DNA from: Sympetrum striolatum
Lineage: Eukaryota; Arthropoda; Insecta; Odonata; Libellulidae
Assembly: GCA_947579665.1 (NCBI GenBank)
Contig: OX388341.1
Span: 434,001-498,000, forward strand
DNA: 64,000 bases
Reading direction: 5' to 3'
Of this stretch, positions 26,301-41,300 are shown piece by piece. Made by a program: the position numbers and the translations under genes. The stretch's first letter is position 1; each line of letters opens with the position of its first letter. Under the pieces are notes generated by a model. That model did no database searches. It had not been told where the DNA came from and saw nothing but the letters and a program-made list of their open reading frames with translations.

Positions 26301-29300
26301 ATCGAGTGCGTGACTTGATCAATGAAAATCAAAATTATAATTAATTAAAAAAATGGAAATATCTTAACGCGGAAATATGAATTTCGGTTATCCGAAAAAA
26401 TTGAGCATCAATTGAAAGAGAAAAGAAATCAGTGGAAATGGGAGCCAAATTCGAATGAATCCAAAGAGCAGAGAATTGAGTGGGCAATTGAAAAAGCTGT
26501 CATTTAAAAGCCCACACGACTGGAGTAGGTCCCTTCTCGTCTACTAAGAATCGGATAACCAGAGAATCTAGCAAATTATCAATCATTCTGCGGCATTTTG
26601 AGGGAGGTCGAAATATCTGTTAGGAAATGTCCTTCTTCAATCGCTTGCGTAACCACAAAAGTGACTCCATATTCTGGTTCAATCGTAGACCGAAGCGAAT
26701 CCGATGTCTACTCATTCGGTACACAATCAGCATTAATTCGGCGCTAATAGATGTCAACACTGAGAAACAATGGCGAATCTGAAATCCAGCTATTCCGATG
26801 CAATCAAAAAACAATTCCCACACGAAAAGCAAAACATTTCTCGCGAGCGATTTAAAAAATACAAAGCTTTTGTTAGAAAATTTAATGGTTGAATCGGATT
26901 GGAGGCCTTTCTCTGCGAGATATTTCAAAGGTTATTTTTTTCGATAAGACAGATTGACCTGCTGTCGTAAATGCCGAAACGAGGAAAGGTGTGACAACTC
27001 GAATTTCAACCAGAGGTCTATTACGTAATTTCGCGACAATCGACAGCACAGACTACTGTTGCGTAACGCATTAGCGGCCTCAGAGAAATGGTGTCTCCTG
27101 AATTTGCCGATGCAAATCTTCCGGAATCCGTCAATATCATAATGCGTGAGCACGAACCTATTGGCATTCCGAGAAATTACGACTATCGTTATAACACTTA
27201 AAATATTATTACAATATATTTTTTCTAAACAAGGAGCTAGCGATTATTTGAATATAAATATGATTATTGCAGAAAGGAATACTCAAGGATTGACGGATTT
27301 CAAATGACAAATTCAGTTTTTTTTTTCTCTGTTGATCAATCTGAACATTAGTAGGCAGCAGTTTAGATAACTCTCCATTCTTCTTGATTCTCCATCTTCC
27401 TTTATTTCAGATGTATGAATTTACATCGTTCTCATTTTCCGGAGCATTTAATCATGTCAAATGATAACATTACTCAATCGGACGATTTAATTTTGGCGGA
27501 AAGCGAAGTTGCCTTTAAAGCGAAAATGCAAATGGGAAAGAGTACGGAAATTGTAAATTTCGATCGGAATGGACTCTCGATTTTGCAAATCAGAATTTCT
27601 AATTCACAATGGGAAATAATTAAAGGGATTTTCGCATGAAGTGTTTCAAATCGCCAGCACGTAAAATCTTTCCTCGTACATCAAATAAGCAACTCATAAT
27701 CGTAATCTATTTGTCATGATGAAACCATTTAAATTGTTATGTAAAATTATTTAATACGACGAAAAGTTAATTTCGATAAGAGTAAAATAAAAAGAAATTG
27801 CAAATGATGCAGAAAAATGGAATCAAACTGAATATTCCAAAATCTTCATAATACAAAATCTCGATGTGGTCAACCGAACAAGCTGAACAGATGACGCTTT
27901 GAATGCAACATAGTCTTTGTATTTCAAATGTTAATAGTTCTGCAATCATTGACGCCTCCGTAAAGCGGAATACGTTGCCACGGGCAGCTGTTACGTAACA
28001 ATGGCAACCTGACACCCAACAATACACCCCTGCGAACCCCTCCTTTTCACCATACGGTTTGAAGAAACTGAGTGTACTTCATATATTTGTCGCAATGTCC
28101 AAAGAGAAACTTTTTTACGGCCAAGTGTCTATTCATACTGTCCCATCCTATACATGGCCTAATTACAATGGATACCTAATGTGCAATAATATCGATTTAC
28201 ACATCGCAAATGAGACAATGATAAACCTAAATCAAGCTTTCACCGAACCTAATTTTTCGGAAAAATGAATTTTACTGCATTCGATTTAAAGTTGAAATAT
28301 AAACCGATGGAAATACAGATCTGAAGGTTTGGTCTACTGATTAGAATTGGACAACAAAGAATAACACAACGAGTGCAAATCATGAGAGGTCAAAGTCAAA
28401 AATTTAACAGATGGGCTATTTTTCATCAATTTCATCGCTATGTTTTACCATCAAATTCGTGTTACATTTTCCCTTGTTTATAATATTTTCATTTATGTTT
28501 TACGCTGTTCCGTTTTTTACTTAAGTTTAATTTACTTTAATGACACTTACCTTGGTAGGGATCAGACGAATATAAGAATGAAAATGGACTGAATATCAAA
28601 AAAGCAAAAACGTCGAGTGAGCATTTATAATGAAAATTGGCTTAATTGACAAAATAGTTTTCGGTTACAGAATAAAGCCGTACCCGTTGAGGCCCTAATG
28701 AACTCATCCATCGAAGCAGACGCCCAAACAGGATTTTCGGGGGAGGCCACAAAAGGCCCATCGGCTTAAGGAGCACGCGAAAGCCTCCAAAATGGCTTAC
28801 GGAGAGAGTGAAAGTGAAACTGCTGAAGAGGAAGAATTGTCGCAGGGACATTTCCCTCCAACTCTAGATACTGGAATCATTTTCATTAAGGGCTTAAAAA
28901 GTATATCCGGTTTCAACATTGTAAGTGGGCAAATGCTGACCATCGACTTCTTCAAAGTGGCTGTTTCGATGAACATGGAGAGGGGAAAACCCTCTCTCTT
29001 CGGGGATATTCCTCCGAGATGATGAATAAACAAACATCACCGATGACACGAACAAATAATAAAACCTTTGCCATGCCTTACAGAGAGCCTAGTAAAAAGA
29101 TTAACGCAATTTTAATTAAATGACAAAAAATTCGTTGAAGATCACCAGCCTATCAGAGAAGGAATCTAGGACCTACAACTAAGCACCCCATTACTTACTC
29201 TACAACATCATCACAGAATAAATCATAAGCTACGAAATAAAAGAATATGCAATTGTTTAAGAGCAATTATACTTTCATACGCATCCTAGGGTGCGAAAGG

Positions 29301-32300
29301 AGCTTCTTTTTTAACTTTCTGCATTTTTGCGAATTCCATTGCTAAAGGGCACCGATGGACCAGGGCTAAAGACAAACGATAACGTGAAAATTGTTTAATA
29401 ATGAAGGAGCAAAGTGTGAAAGATCCTCGTTTAAGCGAATTACACTAATTCGCGAAATATTTTATTAAGAATGATATCTCCCAGAAGCCGGACATTCCGT
29501 GACGTAAACGAGCGAATGCCACGTGCATTAAGGGTCACTCACGGCCTAAACTCGCTTTTTTACTCGCGCTGACTCAACGAAAATAGAAAACTAAAAGGGC
29601 GTGAGACGGCCTACTCTCGAATGTGCGCGAATTCCACACATTCCGGAAGATCCTTCAAAAGGCTCTCATCGGCTGACGAGAAACCAATTTTCTGGTCAAC
29701 GAAGATCTTATTGGTTCATTCGGAATGCTATGTGGGACGCTCGCACATATTAGCATATATTTAAGTATTTAGACATTTAATACTTCTATTATTGTTAATT
29801 TAAGTATTCTGAAATGACCGACAACGAAAAGGCCCTCTCTTGTTTATCAATGAAAGAAAGAGGTGTTTTATTTTCGCTCACTTGATAGGAATGTTAGCAA
29901 AATAACAATGTACACTCCTGGCCAAAATTAACGCAGCACCTCCGTAGCGATCCTAACGGCCGGTGGTGCGTTAATTTTGGCCAGGAGTGTACTATTCATT
30001 TACACAGCACAGAAAATATAATAAATTTAATATCCAAAACATCAAAATGGAATATGTTCGAATACTATTGTCTACACTGATTATAACTCGACCAAGATTT
30101 ATAGAATATATAGTTTTTTCATTGAACTAGAATGTGCTGTTACATACATGAAGTGGGCGAGTTCATACAAGACTACGGATCTTCGCCAGCCGACTGTATC
30201 CCATTAGTTAGAAGAGGGGCCTCGAAACAGGAGCCAAAAGATGCTGAGGAGGCGATCAAATGGGTGTTACAATGGCGTTGCTGTAAGCAACCGCTCAAAG
30301 GGGGCATAAAACTTTGATTGCCACCGCAAAGAGGTTCCCTGTGAAGGATCGTTCATTCCTAAGTGAGAGGCTGTGTTGCTTTCGTCCAAACAAATACACT
30401 TAATTAAAAGTGCGCTTTCGTACGATTGAGAGTGTTCGACGGGAACGCCCTTTTGTGCTCTGGCAAAAGACAGCTGAAAACTTTAATTTTACGCTATGTA
30501 AATACGCTGCGTTGGTGACATTGAAAGGAATGAAGGAAAATAATTCCTAACGTATGTCTCTCAAACACACAAACAATGGACTATTAAGAACCTTCCATTA
30601 AATTAGCAAACGAATCGACTACGAATATTTCCGACAAACACACTCCGTGGTTGGTCCATATCTCGACTAAGTAAACCGCACTAATGCGAGATTAACAGCG
30701 AATAATTCATCGAAGGGTTAAAAAGGGATTCCTCGGCCGGATGCACACGTCAGAGAGACGCGAGATAAATGTTAAGTGTCACTTTGAGCCCCGCCGGAAG
30801 TTGAGCTCGGCCATATGAATACACTTCCGTATCTTATTTAAAATCGATCCTTCGAAAATGTCAAACTATACGTCTCACGTAATATAATTATTACAATTAT
30901 CATAAGAATTGCAATTACGCTCATTTTAACAATGCATGAAAATACTATAGCAAACCATTTGAATCTGATTTGAAAATGGAGACGGAATAAAATTAATTAA
31001 AAGTTTTGGTGTTGCAATATCCTACGCATCCTTGGTACCTAATTAAAAATACGACTAATGTATGTACGCGCAAATATTAATATTCAACATTGGAATTTTT
31101 ATATTCTGTCAATTTAAAGCAACCCATTTTCTGATCTCAACTATTATATCCGTGGACAGCATTGAAAGAGATGGAACGATGGAAACGCCTCTGATTTCAA
31201 TCGAAGCCAATAAATTGCACGACTAAATTATCAAATCAAGAAAGATGATTCAATCAAGAGAATGACGAGCAGGTTAAATACATCTCGTCAAAAGGAGTAG
31301 AATTAACCTAATTTAGTGTTACTGGAGACCTTAATTTTCCAATCTTCTGAAAAATATTGCTTCTAAATATGAAACAAATGCTATGGAAACTTTCCGTTGC
31401 GTCTTGAAAAAAATTTGTATGTACAAAAATTCTTTCGTTTTAAACCGAACGAAAGAACAGGCTCAGCCAGTGTAAAAAGATTGGAGCTCTTTTTAGAGGC
31501 GAGAAAATATCACTAATGCTTCAGATGCAATCACAATAGACATATTTTTAATAAGAAATTTAGTAACAGTTGTTATAAAGTTGTTAAGTAATATCGCCGT
31601 ATCGCAGCACAGATTGGTGAACTCCTGAATTAAGATATTAATTCGCACCACAATAATTGCTTCTCTGTGCATAAACAGAAGTAAAAGGAAACTCGAAAAA
31701 ATACAGAAACCTTTAGTTGGGCTATCGTTAATTGAAAACAAACCTGGTGTAAACATCAACGTCATAGAAAATGATGTCTATCCTTAAAGCAACGCTAATC
31801 GAGACTTGCCGTATAACACAATTGCAGTTGCTTTATCAACGTAAGGAACTTCTCTTACGATCGCTATATCTCTGCGGTGTGTCACAGTACGATCTTCTTC
31901 TAATCGCTCAGACAATCTCGAGCAAACAGTGAATCATTCTCTCGCTTTGACCCAAAAAAGTCCGATTCGTAATTCAATCGACGGCAATGAAAACATCGAA
32001 ACAGCATCCATAAAAAGAAAATAAACCGAAGAGATCGCGAAAAATACGGATTTCTCATTATACGCCCACGACGGGGTACGAGATGTAAATAGTCCAAAGG
32101 AAGTAATCAGCAAGCCCGACAAGTGAAGCAGGTCAGGGGATGAGGCTAAAAAACAAAAGACGAAAAGCCATAGGAATGGTGATGATCCACTTACTGCATG
32201 GGCTTAAGAGCGAATAAATGCAACAGATTGATCCGCAAACAACGAATGCGAGATTGGCAAATTTTCGCGGCGAAAGGAAAAATAGGCGACGAATTACAAT

Positions 32301-35300
32301 CCCGAGATTCCGGAAATAATTGGATAAAAACTACGGGTCATCTCTAGCGATTTGGTTGCTAGGGACGGTTTCCTTATTTTGGCGACACTATTTAGCTAGA
32401 CATGGTACATACACACGGAGTCCGCCTTTTCGAACCAACAATATTGGCTTTCGATTGTTAATAAATAAAAGTAGCATTGCTCACGGGGGGGCTGAAAATT
32501 AATATTATATTCGTGGAATACCTGGGCCTGAGAGATATCTTAAAACATGAAGCTGCTTGAATTCTCATTTTATCTTTTTTGTTACGCATTTTCTTGCTTG
32601 AGAGACTTTTTTGCCTCTCCTAAGGGTACATAAAGCGCCATTTTCAAACGTAATCCCTTCCCGGGATTTTTATATGCTAAACCACAAAGATAAAATATAA
32701 ACGCACGCTAAGCGAAATAAGATTTTTGCGGAATCCACTCCGCAAAAAAACTATACTTGATTGAATAACTACATGAGCGTCTATCATTCAGTAGGTTCAC
32801 CTGATTTTCTATTTCTTTCGTTTCACCCACCCTTTGGGTCATCTAACGTATTTCCACCACCGAGAACTTTCTTTAGAAACCCCTTAAATCTCAATATTTA
32901 TTACCGATATATTATTATAATATTTATTCTCGAATAATGGCGATTTTCAATTCCTCATTTATTCGGGCAATGAGTTCGCAGCAGGGTGGCTCCAACAGCT
33001 GGGATCAATTGCATTTTGGGGCTGTGACGTCATCAGACGGCGATTCCTCGAATTCCATTCGGCGGCTCGTAATCATGGCTCTCTCTCGGGAGACGCCGCT
33101 AAACGTACGACATCTTCCATTTATTCGGAGAATCGAACTTTCCTCGCTGCGAATGAAGTGCAAATTCGGAGACAATCATTACTTTGGTTATTGTGGAAGG
33201 GTCGAGTAGATACTGAAGATAATATCCCGCGAAATAGTTAGAACACGTGTCCATAGAGATCGCTCTGCAACGAACTTTTACAACCACAGACTGAATACTG
33301 CAGCTAACTTCCATTGCAATTTACAATCATCAACTTCTATGCGAGTCGAACGCTTCAACGATACTTTCCCACTCGCTCAAAACAATCGAATGAATTCACT
33401 CGGTTAGGATTGATTGAAAAATCTAAACGCTTTATTCGAATAATTCGATTGTTCCCACGCCGAGGCAAAAAAAGAGGAAAAAGCAGAAGAGTGATGAATG
33501 CATATGGAGCGAGCAGGGCCACATGATCACGAACATGTAAAACGTTCCATCCATCAGCACGTGAGTACAAATAAGATACAACCGGGCTTTACGAGGTTGA
33601 AAAAACTGGGGAAAACCTACTAGGAAATATACGCCTGACTAAAAAGAATGTTTCGGAAAATGTAAATAAATAACTTCCTTTTTTATTTACATTCTGCAGA
33701 TCGTCGATGACCACGGATCTCTCCAACGGGAGCCTCAAAAGGCTTTCCACATTTTTAGGAGGAGATCCTTTATTTTGTTCCAAACGGACTTCCTAGTGAA
33801 CTCTTTTGACAGAAACGATCTGTCGAGAGGAATTCATCCGGAGTGACGGTGGAAATTTGATATTCGGGTGACAGAAGTCTCCTCAATTTAATATGATCGC
33901 CGCTTAGGAAAATGCAATTTTTATTGAGAAATTCCGACCCCAAAATACTCCATAATTCCGTCGAAATTAGAAAGAAGGAATGAATATAAATTATTTATTA
34001 ATGTAACTGTCAATTTCCGAACGGCAGAAATAACAGTTTCAGGTTACTTTCTTGTAAAATCAGATACATTAACGTATTAGTGTGACTGATAAGCAAATAC
34101 ACGCGAAGAATTCGACATTACGTATAAGGATGTATTGTATTAGTATTCTTTTTCATTTTGTTATATAGATTTATATAGTTGTATTTTTTTAAATTTTTTA
34201 TACTTGTATTTTATTTTGTTATATGATTTGATTTTTTTATATACTATGTAATATGTAAATGTTTTTGGTTAAATGGAAGATGGGACTAAAAAGTCCCAAT
34301 TCCGCCTAATAAAGTCCTTTGTATGTATTACTTGAGATAATTAAGGGTAGATTTAATCTTAATGCATTCTTTGATTGAAATGAATCATTATTTGTAAATA
34401 GTAGTAGTTGTATTGTTAAAATTGCTTCGATAGCTTAGGTCACATCGGCTCCCACCGGGTATCGAGCCCGGGACCTCTTTCGCCAAAGGCAAACGCGCTG
34501 TTTACACGACTATCCGGGAGCCCTGTTCGTAATTAAACAACAATTGTTTGAAGGGAAGTCGAAGAAGCATCTAAATGAGTCATGAAATGAGCTATTACGT
34601 TTGAAAAACTCTCTCAATTTTAGTTATAGACCATTCCAAATATGACGAATATCTCAACGGATAAAAATGAATGAGTGAAATAAATTCGTGTGAAATCGTA
34701 CCATAATACTTTCGCGTGGGTTGAAGTTACAGGAGTAATTGTTGAAAGATTTATTAAAATTTAAGTTGGGCTAAAATATATGCATCATACTCAAAAGAAG
34801 AGCAGATATTCGGAAAGATCAAAAGATGCCAAAATCAGGGATTATAATAACGGGAGTTAACCCTTACGCATACATTTCAATACATCGGCAAAAAAATACT
34901 CTTTTACTCGTGTTATTGAACAGACGGAGGAATCTGAAAATTCAAAATTGGGTTTAAATCAAGATTAACAAAAAAGAGTCAATTTCTTCGAATTTACTTC
35001 GAGTATAAGGTTGCAGCACGTCGGAGGGGATCACGAAAAATCACAGCGTAAAATCACGGAAGAGGGATGAGTCACGGCAGTTGAGTTGACAAGGGCATTA
35101 CGAAAACCCCGCTGTAATTCGGCAAATTGAATGACGGAATATTACGCGGACGACCATAATAATATGAGTAATATAAAGTGATTCCAGTGAAGTAGATAGA
35201 TCACCAACCTCAAATATAGTTTGATAAACAGACGACTAGGGAATCATTGAGACTGCAGCAAGGCTGTATTCAGAAGGCCAGTTTCGCCGGCGCGAATTCA

Positions 35301-38300
35301 AATTTGCGCTGCAAAAATTGTAGTAGCAATAAAACGATCGAGTTCGAATATATTACTCAGGAATTCTGTCCGCAAAAATTTAAAACAGTCCAACAGAATT
35401 AATGAGACAATTTGTTGTGTATTTCATGCACGAGTGGTCCATTGTATCTTTCACCATTCTATGAACAGTTATTAAATCGATGCAACGAATCAACCGAAAT
35501 AGATTGATCAAATTATACATGAGAAAATAAATCATCTTGATAGTAAGTTTACTTAGTGTAGCAAATTACAAAAATTAATAAAAAATCTCAATTTTAAAGG
35601 CCATTCATACAATCCACCTAGATTCGATGCCATGGCCTGTTGATAATTAGCATCGCACAGACAGGGGAATACAGCCTACCACTCTGTCTACTTCCGTTCG
35701 ACGCTCGCTCGGATCAGAGCTGCCAACTATCTCCGGTATATTGCGCGCTAGTTTTAAATTAAAACTTTAAATATGCGGAAATGTTGCTATTTTTTGCAGT
35801 TCTAAAACCGTGACGAAGCGTGACCCCCCCACCCCACGCCTGGCCGGACCCCCAACCCCCCTAAAAATTGCGTTACGTAATTTGGGTACGGCACATTAAA
35901 GGTTATGTGTATGGCCCCTAATACGACCGAATGAAGAGATGCACTATTTTAGTTCAATCTATGTGCTTCGATTGTAAAACTATTCAATAAAATTTCTGCA
36001 AGATTGCTAACTCAAGCGCATTACTTTCTCCCCGAATATTGAAGTGGTGCACCGACGTGAAAGTTGGGAAATCAATAAAGTCCACAATTGTGGTCAACGG
36101 ATTGCAAAATAGAAAAAGTCAGGCAAGAAAAACTATTTGTGACAACCAATACAATATTTTACGCATGAAAACTCTGGTCTCTGAAGGAAAATGGACTAAA
36201 TTCGTGTCCGAATTGCATTCGAAATGAAATGGCGATGACCACCGGAAAAATTGCAGCCGCCGCTTAAATGTATTGGTTTCATTATCTGAGACCACAATGA
36301 GGTCGTGGTTGCAGAAGGAGGGCGGTCTAATTAGCGAAGAATTAATGGACACACTCACTAACTCATAATTAAGCCACGAGGTTACTCAATTTAAATCCAT
36401 TGATGGAGCCAAAAGAGTGTACCAGTTTCTAAACTTTTTCAATGAATAACTTTAGAAACAATTCCTAATTGAATAATTAAGGAATGGTATTATAATGCGA
36501 CAAATAGAATAGTGACTAATTTCCGAACTACTTATAAGTTATAACTAAGTTATGATGTTCAATTTTCGTTCTTCTGTAGATACAGAATAAATGTGGAGAG
36601 CCCGATGTTTTATGCGGTCTTACCAACAATTTCCTAAGCAAATTCTCCCGTATAATTAATTTCCATAACTCATCAGTAACTAGCAAAGAGAAATAAAACG
36701 AATAAATTTATTTGGATATTGAATTCATTTTCATTTCCCTAATTTGACGTTTGTTGGATTGCAGGCAAAAAAAAAACAAAAATACACGAAACAAACTCGA
36801 CGTAGAGGTTTCTCCACCGACCGAATGGTAAATACGGGGTTCCTGTGGATGCTCCATTTCATCTCTATCCTGGTTGAAATCTACCCAAAGCTGAATATTG
36901 GTACAATTATTGGATGCTTTCCAAAGTGTTGTATAGAGTCACTCTCTTTAGTACTGAGCTGCACTTAATTTACTCTTAGAATTCTGTTTCAAAGATCACT
37001 CCTTATCTTAAGGAGGCCGAGGCGAGGAGTACAAATTATGAGCGGCTTCGAAACAGTATCAAAACATCCCCTGCATACGGATTCTCACATTCGTTTACTG
37101 AGTATGAAAATTCTCAAATGATGTATCTAAAATTACCATTATCATTCTCTAAATTTAAAAAATAAAGAGTAAAAATAATAGTATGATAATAATAATAAAA
37201 AAGCTTTGCTTTTCCCAAAGGATTTATTTGTACTATCGGTTCTACTTCCAAGGAAGCATCCTTCAGGTAACAAGAAAAAGAAAATCATTTCTTGTTACCA
37301 GAAGATGCTTCCTAGGAAGGTAGTACAAATAAATCCTGTGGAAAATTGCAAAGCTTTTTAAAATTATTATAACGGCTTTCCACAAAGTTACGCCTTCCCA
37401 TATCAAATAGTTTAACATTTACATATAACAATAAAAAAAGGACTGGAATTGAAAATCGATTTTTCCGCATCGAAAATCGTTGTAGTTTTTATTGTAGACC
37501 TCAATAATCCAGAAAAAGGGATCGCATTCTTTAAATTGCTTAAGTTTTGTTTTCTTCTAATTATAATGATATAACTATATGACGTATCTTACGTCAACGT
37601 TAGGAACTAGCGAATTCGAGCAAAAACCACCCTTCGATACAAAACCCAAGAGTAGCCACGTGACCTGATGGCTGTCATCGCTTTCAGGAAAGCTGACTAA
37701 ACTGGCGTACGGATTCCTCAACAGCCTCCACCTCACGTACGTTCTTTTTAAAGGGGTCACGTGATTAAGAGTGACTCATTGCTGCGGATTATGCATTTCG
37801 CTGATTCTCTCATTTCGACATTCGCTCGTGATTTTATTTGCAGCGTCTCCGAGATTTTCAAAACAATTCGAATGTGATGCATAGTTGGGAGGGACGGATC
37901 GAGCTAACCTTCAAACCGAAACAAAGCAGTTATGAATTACAACGCCACCTATTGTGTTGGATGTGAGCTTTTTAGGACCGCCGATCAAAGTCGTCTGCAA
38001 AAACAGTAAAAAGAATAATAGGAGAAAGATGAGATAATCGCGATCAAACAAATGAATAACTACATAGATTAAGAAATCGCTAATATGTAGCAGATAACAC
38101 TTTTCCCTCCGGATTAGGGAAATTACTTATTTGTTGAAATCATTAATAAAGTTTGGTAAGCAACGCGATTGCTTGATCGAATAAATGTAAATAAATAATA
38201 ATAAAAATGTATATAAATAATGAAATAAACAAATGTATTAAAGAAAAAGGCGCTTTCCCGGATGAGGCGCGTTATGTTCAGGGTGTTTAAGTATTTTTCG

Positions 38301-41300
38301 CAATAAAAATGATCATCGTCCCGCGTCTTCACGCCGAGTTTTCTGTAACCACACGATCGATTCGCTCGTGATATTCCCCGAGGAACATCGGTGGATCCAA
38401 TCCGTAAATATGATTTGCGAAGGATTTTGTATTAGCAACCGTTTAAAGTTGTAATTGTATCAAATGAAATCTTATTTCGGTACGAAGTCATCGAAGGAAG
38501 TGCACCTTACGAATGAAACAAGAACAGTCTCGACTATCGCATTTCATACGTTTCGCAGCTTAAATGAAAGTTTCCATAAATTTCTGGCACGAGAAAAACC
38601 GAGAAGTAGCCGAAGTGGGGGAGGCAAGGGCATTGTTTTGGCGTTCTTGGGCGAAAATAGACATCTAACCTGTTGACTCCGCCCGATCTGCAGACGCCTT
38701 CAAACTATATTTATTCTAAGCCAATGGAGCCATTTAGCTCAAACACTCTCTCTCGATGGCAGTTGTTTCGAACGCACGTAAATAATTCAAACACACAGAA
38801 ATACTTTTCAATCCCCTACGGTTATAATACTTCCTCCAAGTTGACTCCACCGCCATATCGTAAATACAAAAACAGAAAACAATTCACGATTACATTCACG
38901 TTTTTCCGAGTAGGAATCGTAACTAATGCAAAGTACTGCTTTAATGTTTGATCGATCGAAAGCTGCAGGAATTAGTGCATCGTGACTGGCTAAAGCTACT
39001 GACTTCACGTTTCACTATGACGCTTGTTGATTTTCAGGACTATCACACAATAGTGTCGAGTGTGCAGTCATTTGAGAGGCTGTGAAGATTTTGAACTGCT
39101 TAACGCACCTCGCGGCAATCCTCTTAAAAGTTGCTCAATGTTTCTTTCTAAACTAATTACCAAAAAAATGAAGATAAAATTCGTCAATTGGATAACTTAA
39201 ATACAGTTATAAAATTTATCATTTAAGGAAACTGTTTGACTGCGAATGAGCAGGAGTAACTACTTCAATACTAAATAGATCAAATTATACAAGTAAATTA
39301 ATTACAGGAAATCCCATCGCTCTATGCAAATCTAATTCATATAATGACCTGAAAAATGCTTCTTTTTACATAATCGTCTTCGAATGGTTTCCACCGAAGC
39401 CTCAACTTTCAAAATGCATGTCATCGATGCCCCAGCGATACCACCAATAATTAAAAATGGACAGCTGATGAGTAATCATGACACTCCCTGATCTCTTTGT
39501 GCATCCGATTTGTTATTGATCTGAAGGAAAAAAAGGAGAAAACATTGTTCGAAAGACGAAATAGTCGTCATATAGGATATTCGTTTGCTGCGCTACGGCC
39601 GTATTAGGGGGAAAATCACGAAGTCACTGAATCCCCTTCGAAATTTCCATCGACGATTCATAGTAACTTAATTTGGACCAGTCAAACACTTGCTGCAAAC
39701 GGTACAAATGACGTCAACCGCTAACCAAACTAGTAAAGGTAAATATTCGTCTAACGATGCAGAAATTCGATTGCAAAGTAACGGTGAATATAGTGAAGAC
39801 ATGGCTGAGAGAGAACTGGAATCTACCGATGACATCACTTCCTTTTAACTACATTTATCACGTCGATTACGCGGAAACGGTGATATACGCCCGAGGACAT
39901 CAAAACACTTTTCTCTCCAGACTACTTTCAGTGCAACAGCACCAACAATTAACATAGAAAGTAATGGAGTTTACATAATTACATTTTATTATCTGTGCGG
40001 CTGTCTAATTGTCATGCCACCGACTTCCTCAAACACGCTGATAGCTAAAATGCATTGTTTATACATAGAGCACAACACGTTCTTTATAAATACACTCAAT
40101 ACTTATGAGTATTCCGCCATATTATATGTGCTGCTCCCTTGTGCAATCTTAGACCATGTACACTACCTCGTCTTAGTTCAATGTTTAAAAACTCCCAAAT
40201 TGGAAATTCCACATATGCGTACGAGGGACTACATACGCTTCTCTATTGTCAGAAATAACCGCTGGGAAAGGAACCATTTACGAAACAACTGCTATATTTA
40301 TTGGGATAGAGTATGGAATTATCCTCGTCTATCGAACGGACCTTGTTAATCGGCCTATTAATTTGATCGAGCGAAATAACGCAATCATAACACGATAGCG
40401 ATAACGGAGATTAGCACGGACTAACGAAGCTATTAGAAGATAAAAGGCACTAAAAACAAACAAACAAGAAATTATTTTCAAACAAACTTCTGCTATTAAA
40501 CACAAACTGTACAAGCACTCAAATGTTTCTGTTGCCATACAACGATGAACGGAATATTGCTCACTTGTTTTTTGATACAGGATGTCTTTCGATCAAGATA
40601 TATGCGAACAAAATTAAATTAAAGCGAACATGTATTTCTGGAGAACCAATCCTGCCCACGCATTGTCTACGATGTCTGTGACACACAATAGATACCGTGG
40701 TATAGGAATGGTATAGGTCGATGGCATCTCGGAGTCACAATGGCAACCACAAATGAGATCCACTGCAAAAACATCCACAAATACTTTGTTCCGAAGAACT
40801 CGAACGAAGCGCATCCTCGATTATCCGTATGAATGGGAATCACACGGAAAACATGTAAAAGATATAATGCGATTTAAAAGGATTACCGTGCAAAAAAAAG
40901 GAAAAATATGTGCACCTCTTCGGCTGGGAATATCCGGAGGTGAAACCAGCTTATTTACAGCTGCTTTCTTAAGTGTTCAAACATAAATAGGAACGAATCG
41001 CACTTTTCTATTTCTGGATATGCCCGTTGTCTGCCCCACTCATCCCTCTATAGTCATAGAAGCCCACATAGAATTGCCATGTGGGCAGCGCGTTAGGCGG
41101 TCCTTGGTTCGAATACAGGTGGGAGCCCATGTGCGAAATAATCTTTCGAATCACTTTTAACAATACTGCTACTAGCGAAAAGTACCTTTCCTTACTGACT
41201 ATTTAAATATGTCTGCTACCAATTTTTATGAATGGAATATCTTTCACAGGCCATTCGAGAAACAGAGTGTTATGCATATTCTATTTCAATTCATAGCGGC

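Noticed and set aside
28792..29022. 76-codon acidic ORF starting MAYGESESE
   Set aside because: An equally long ORF overlaps on the other strand, and I see no splice context or homology.
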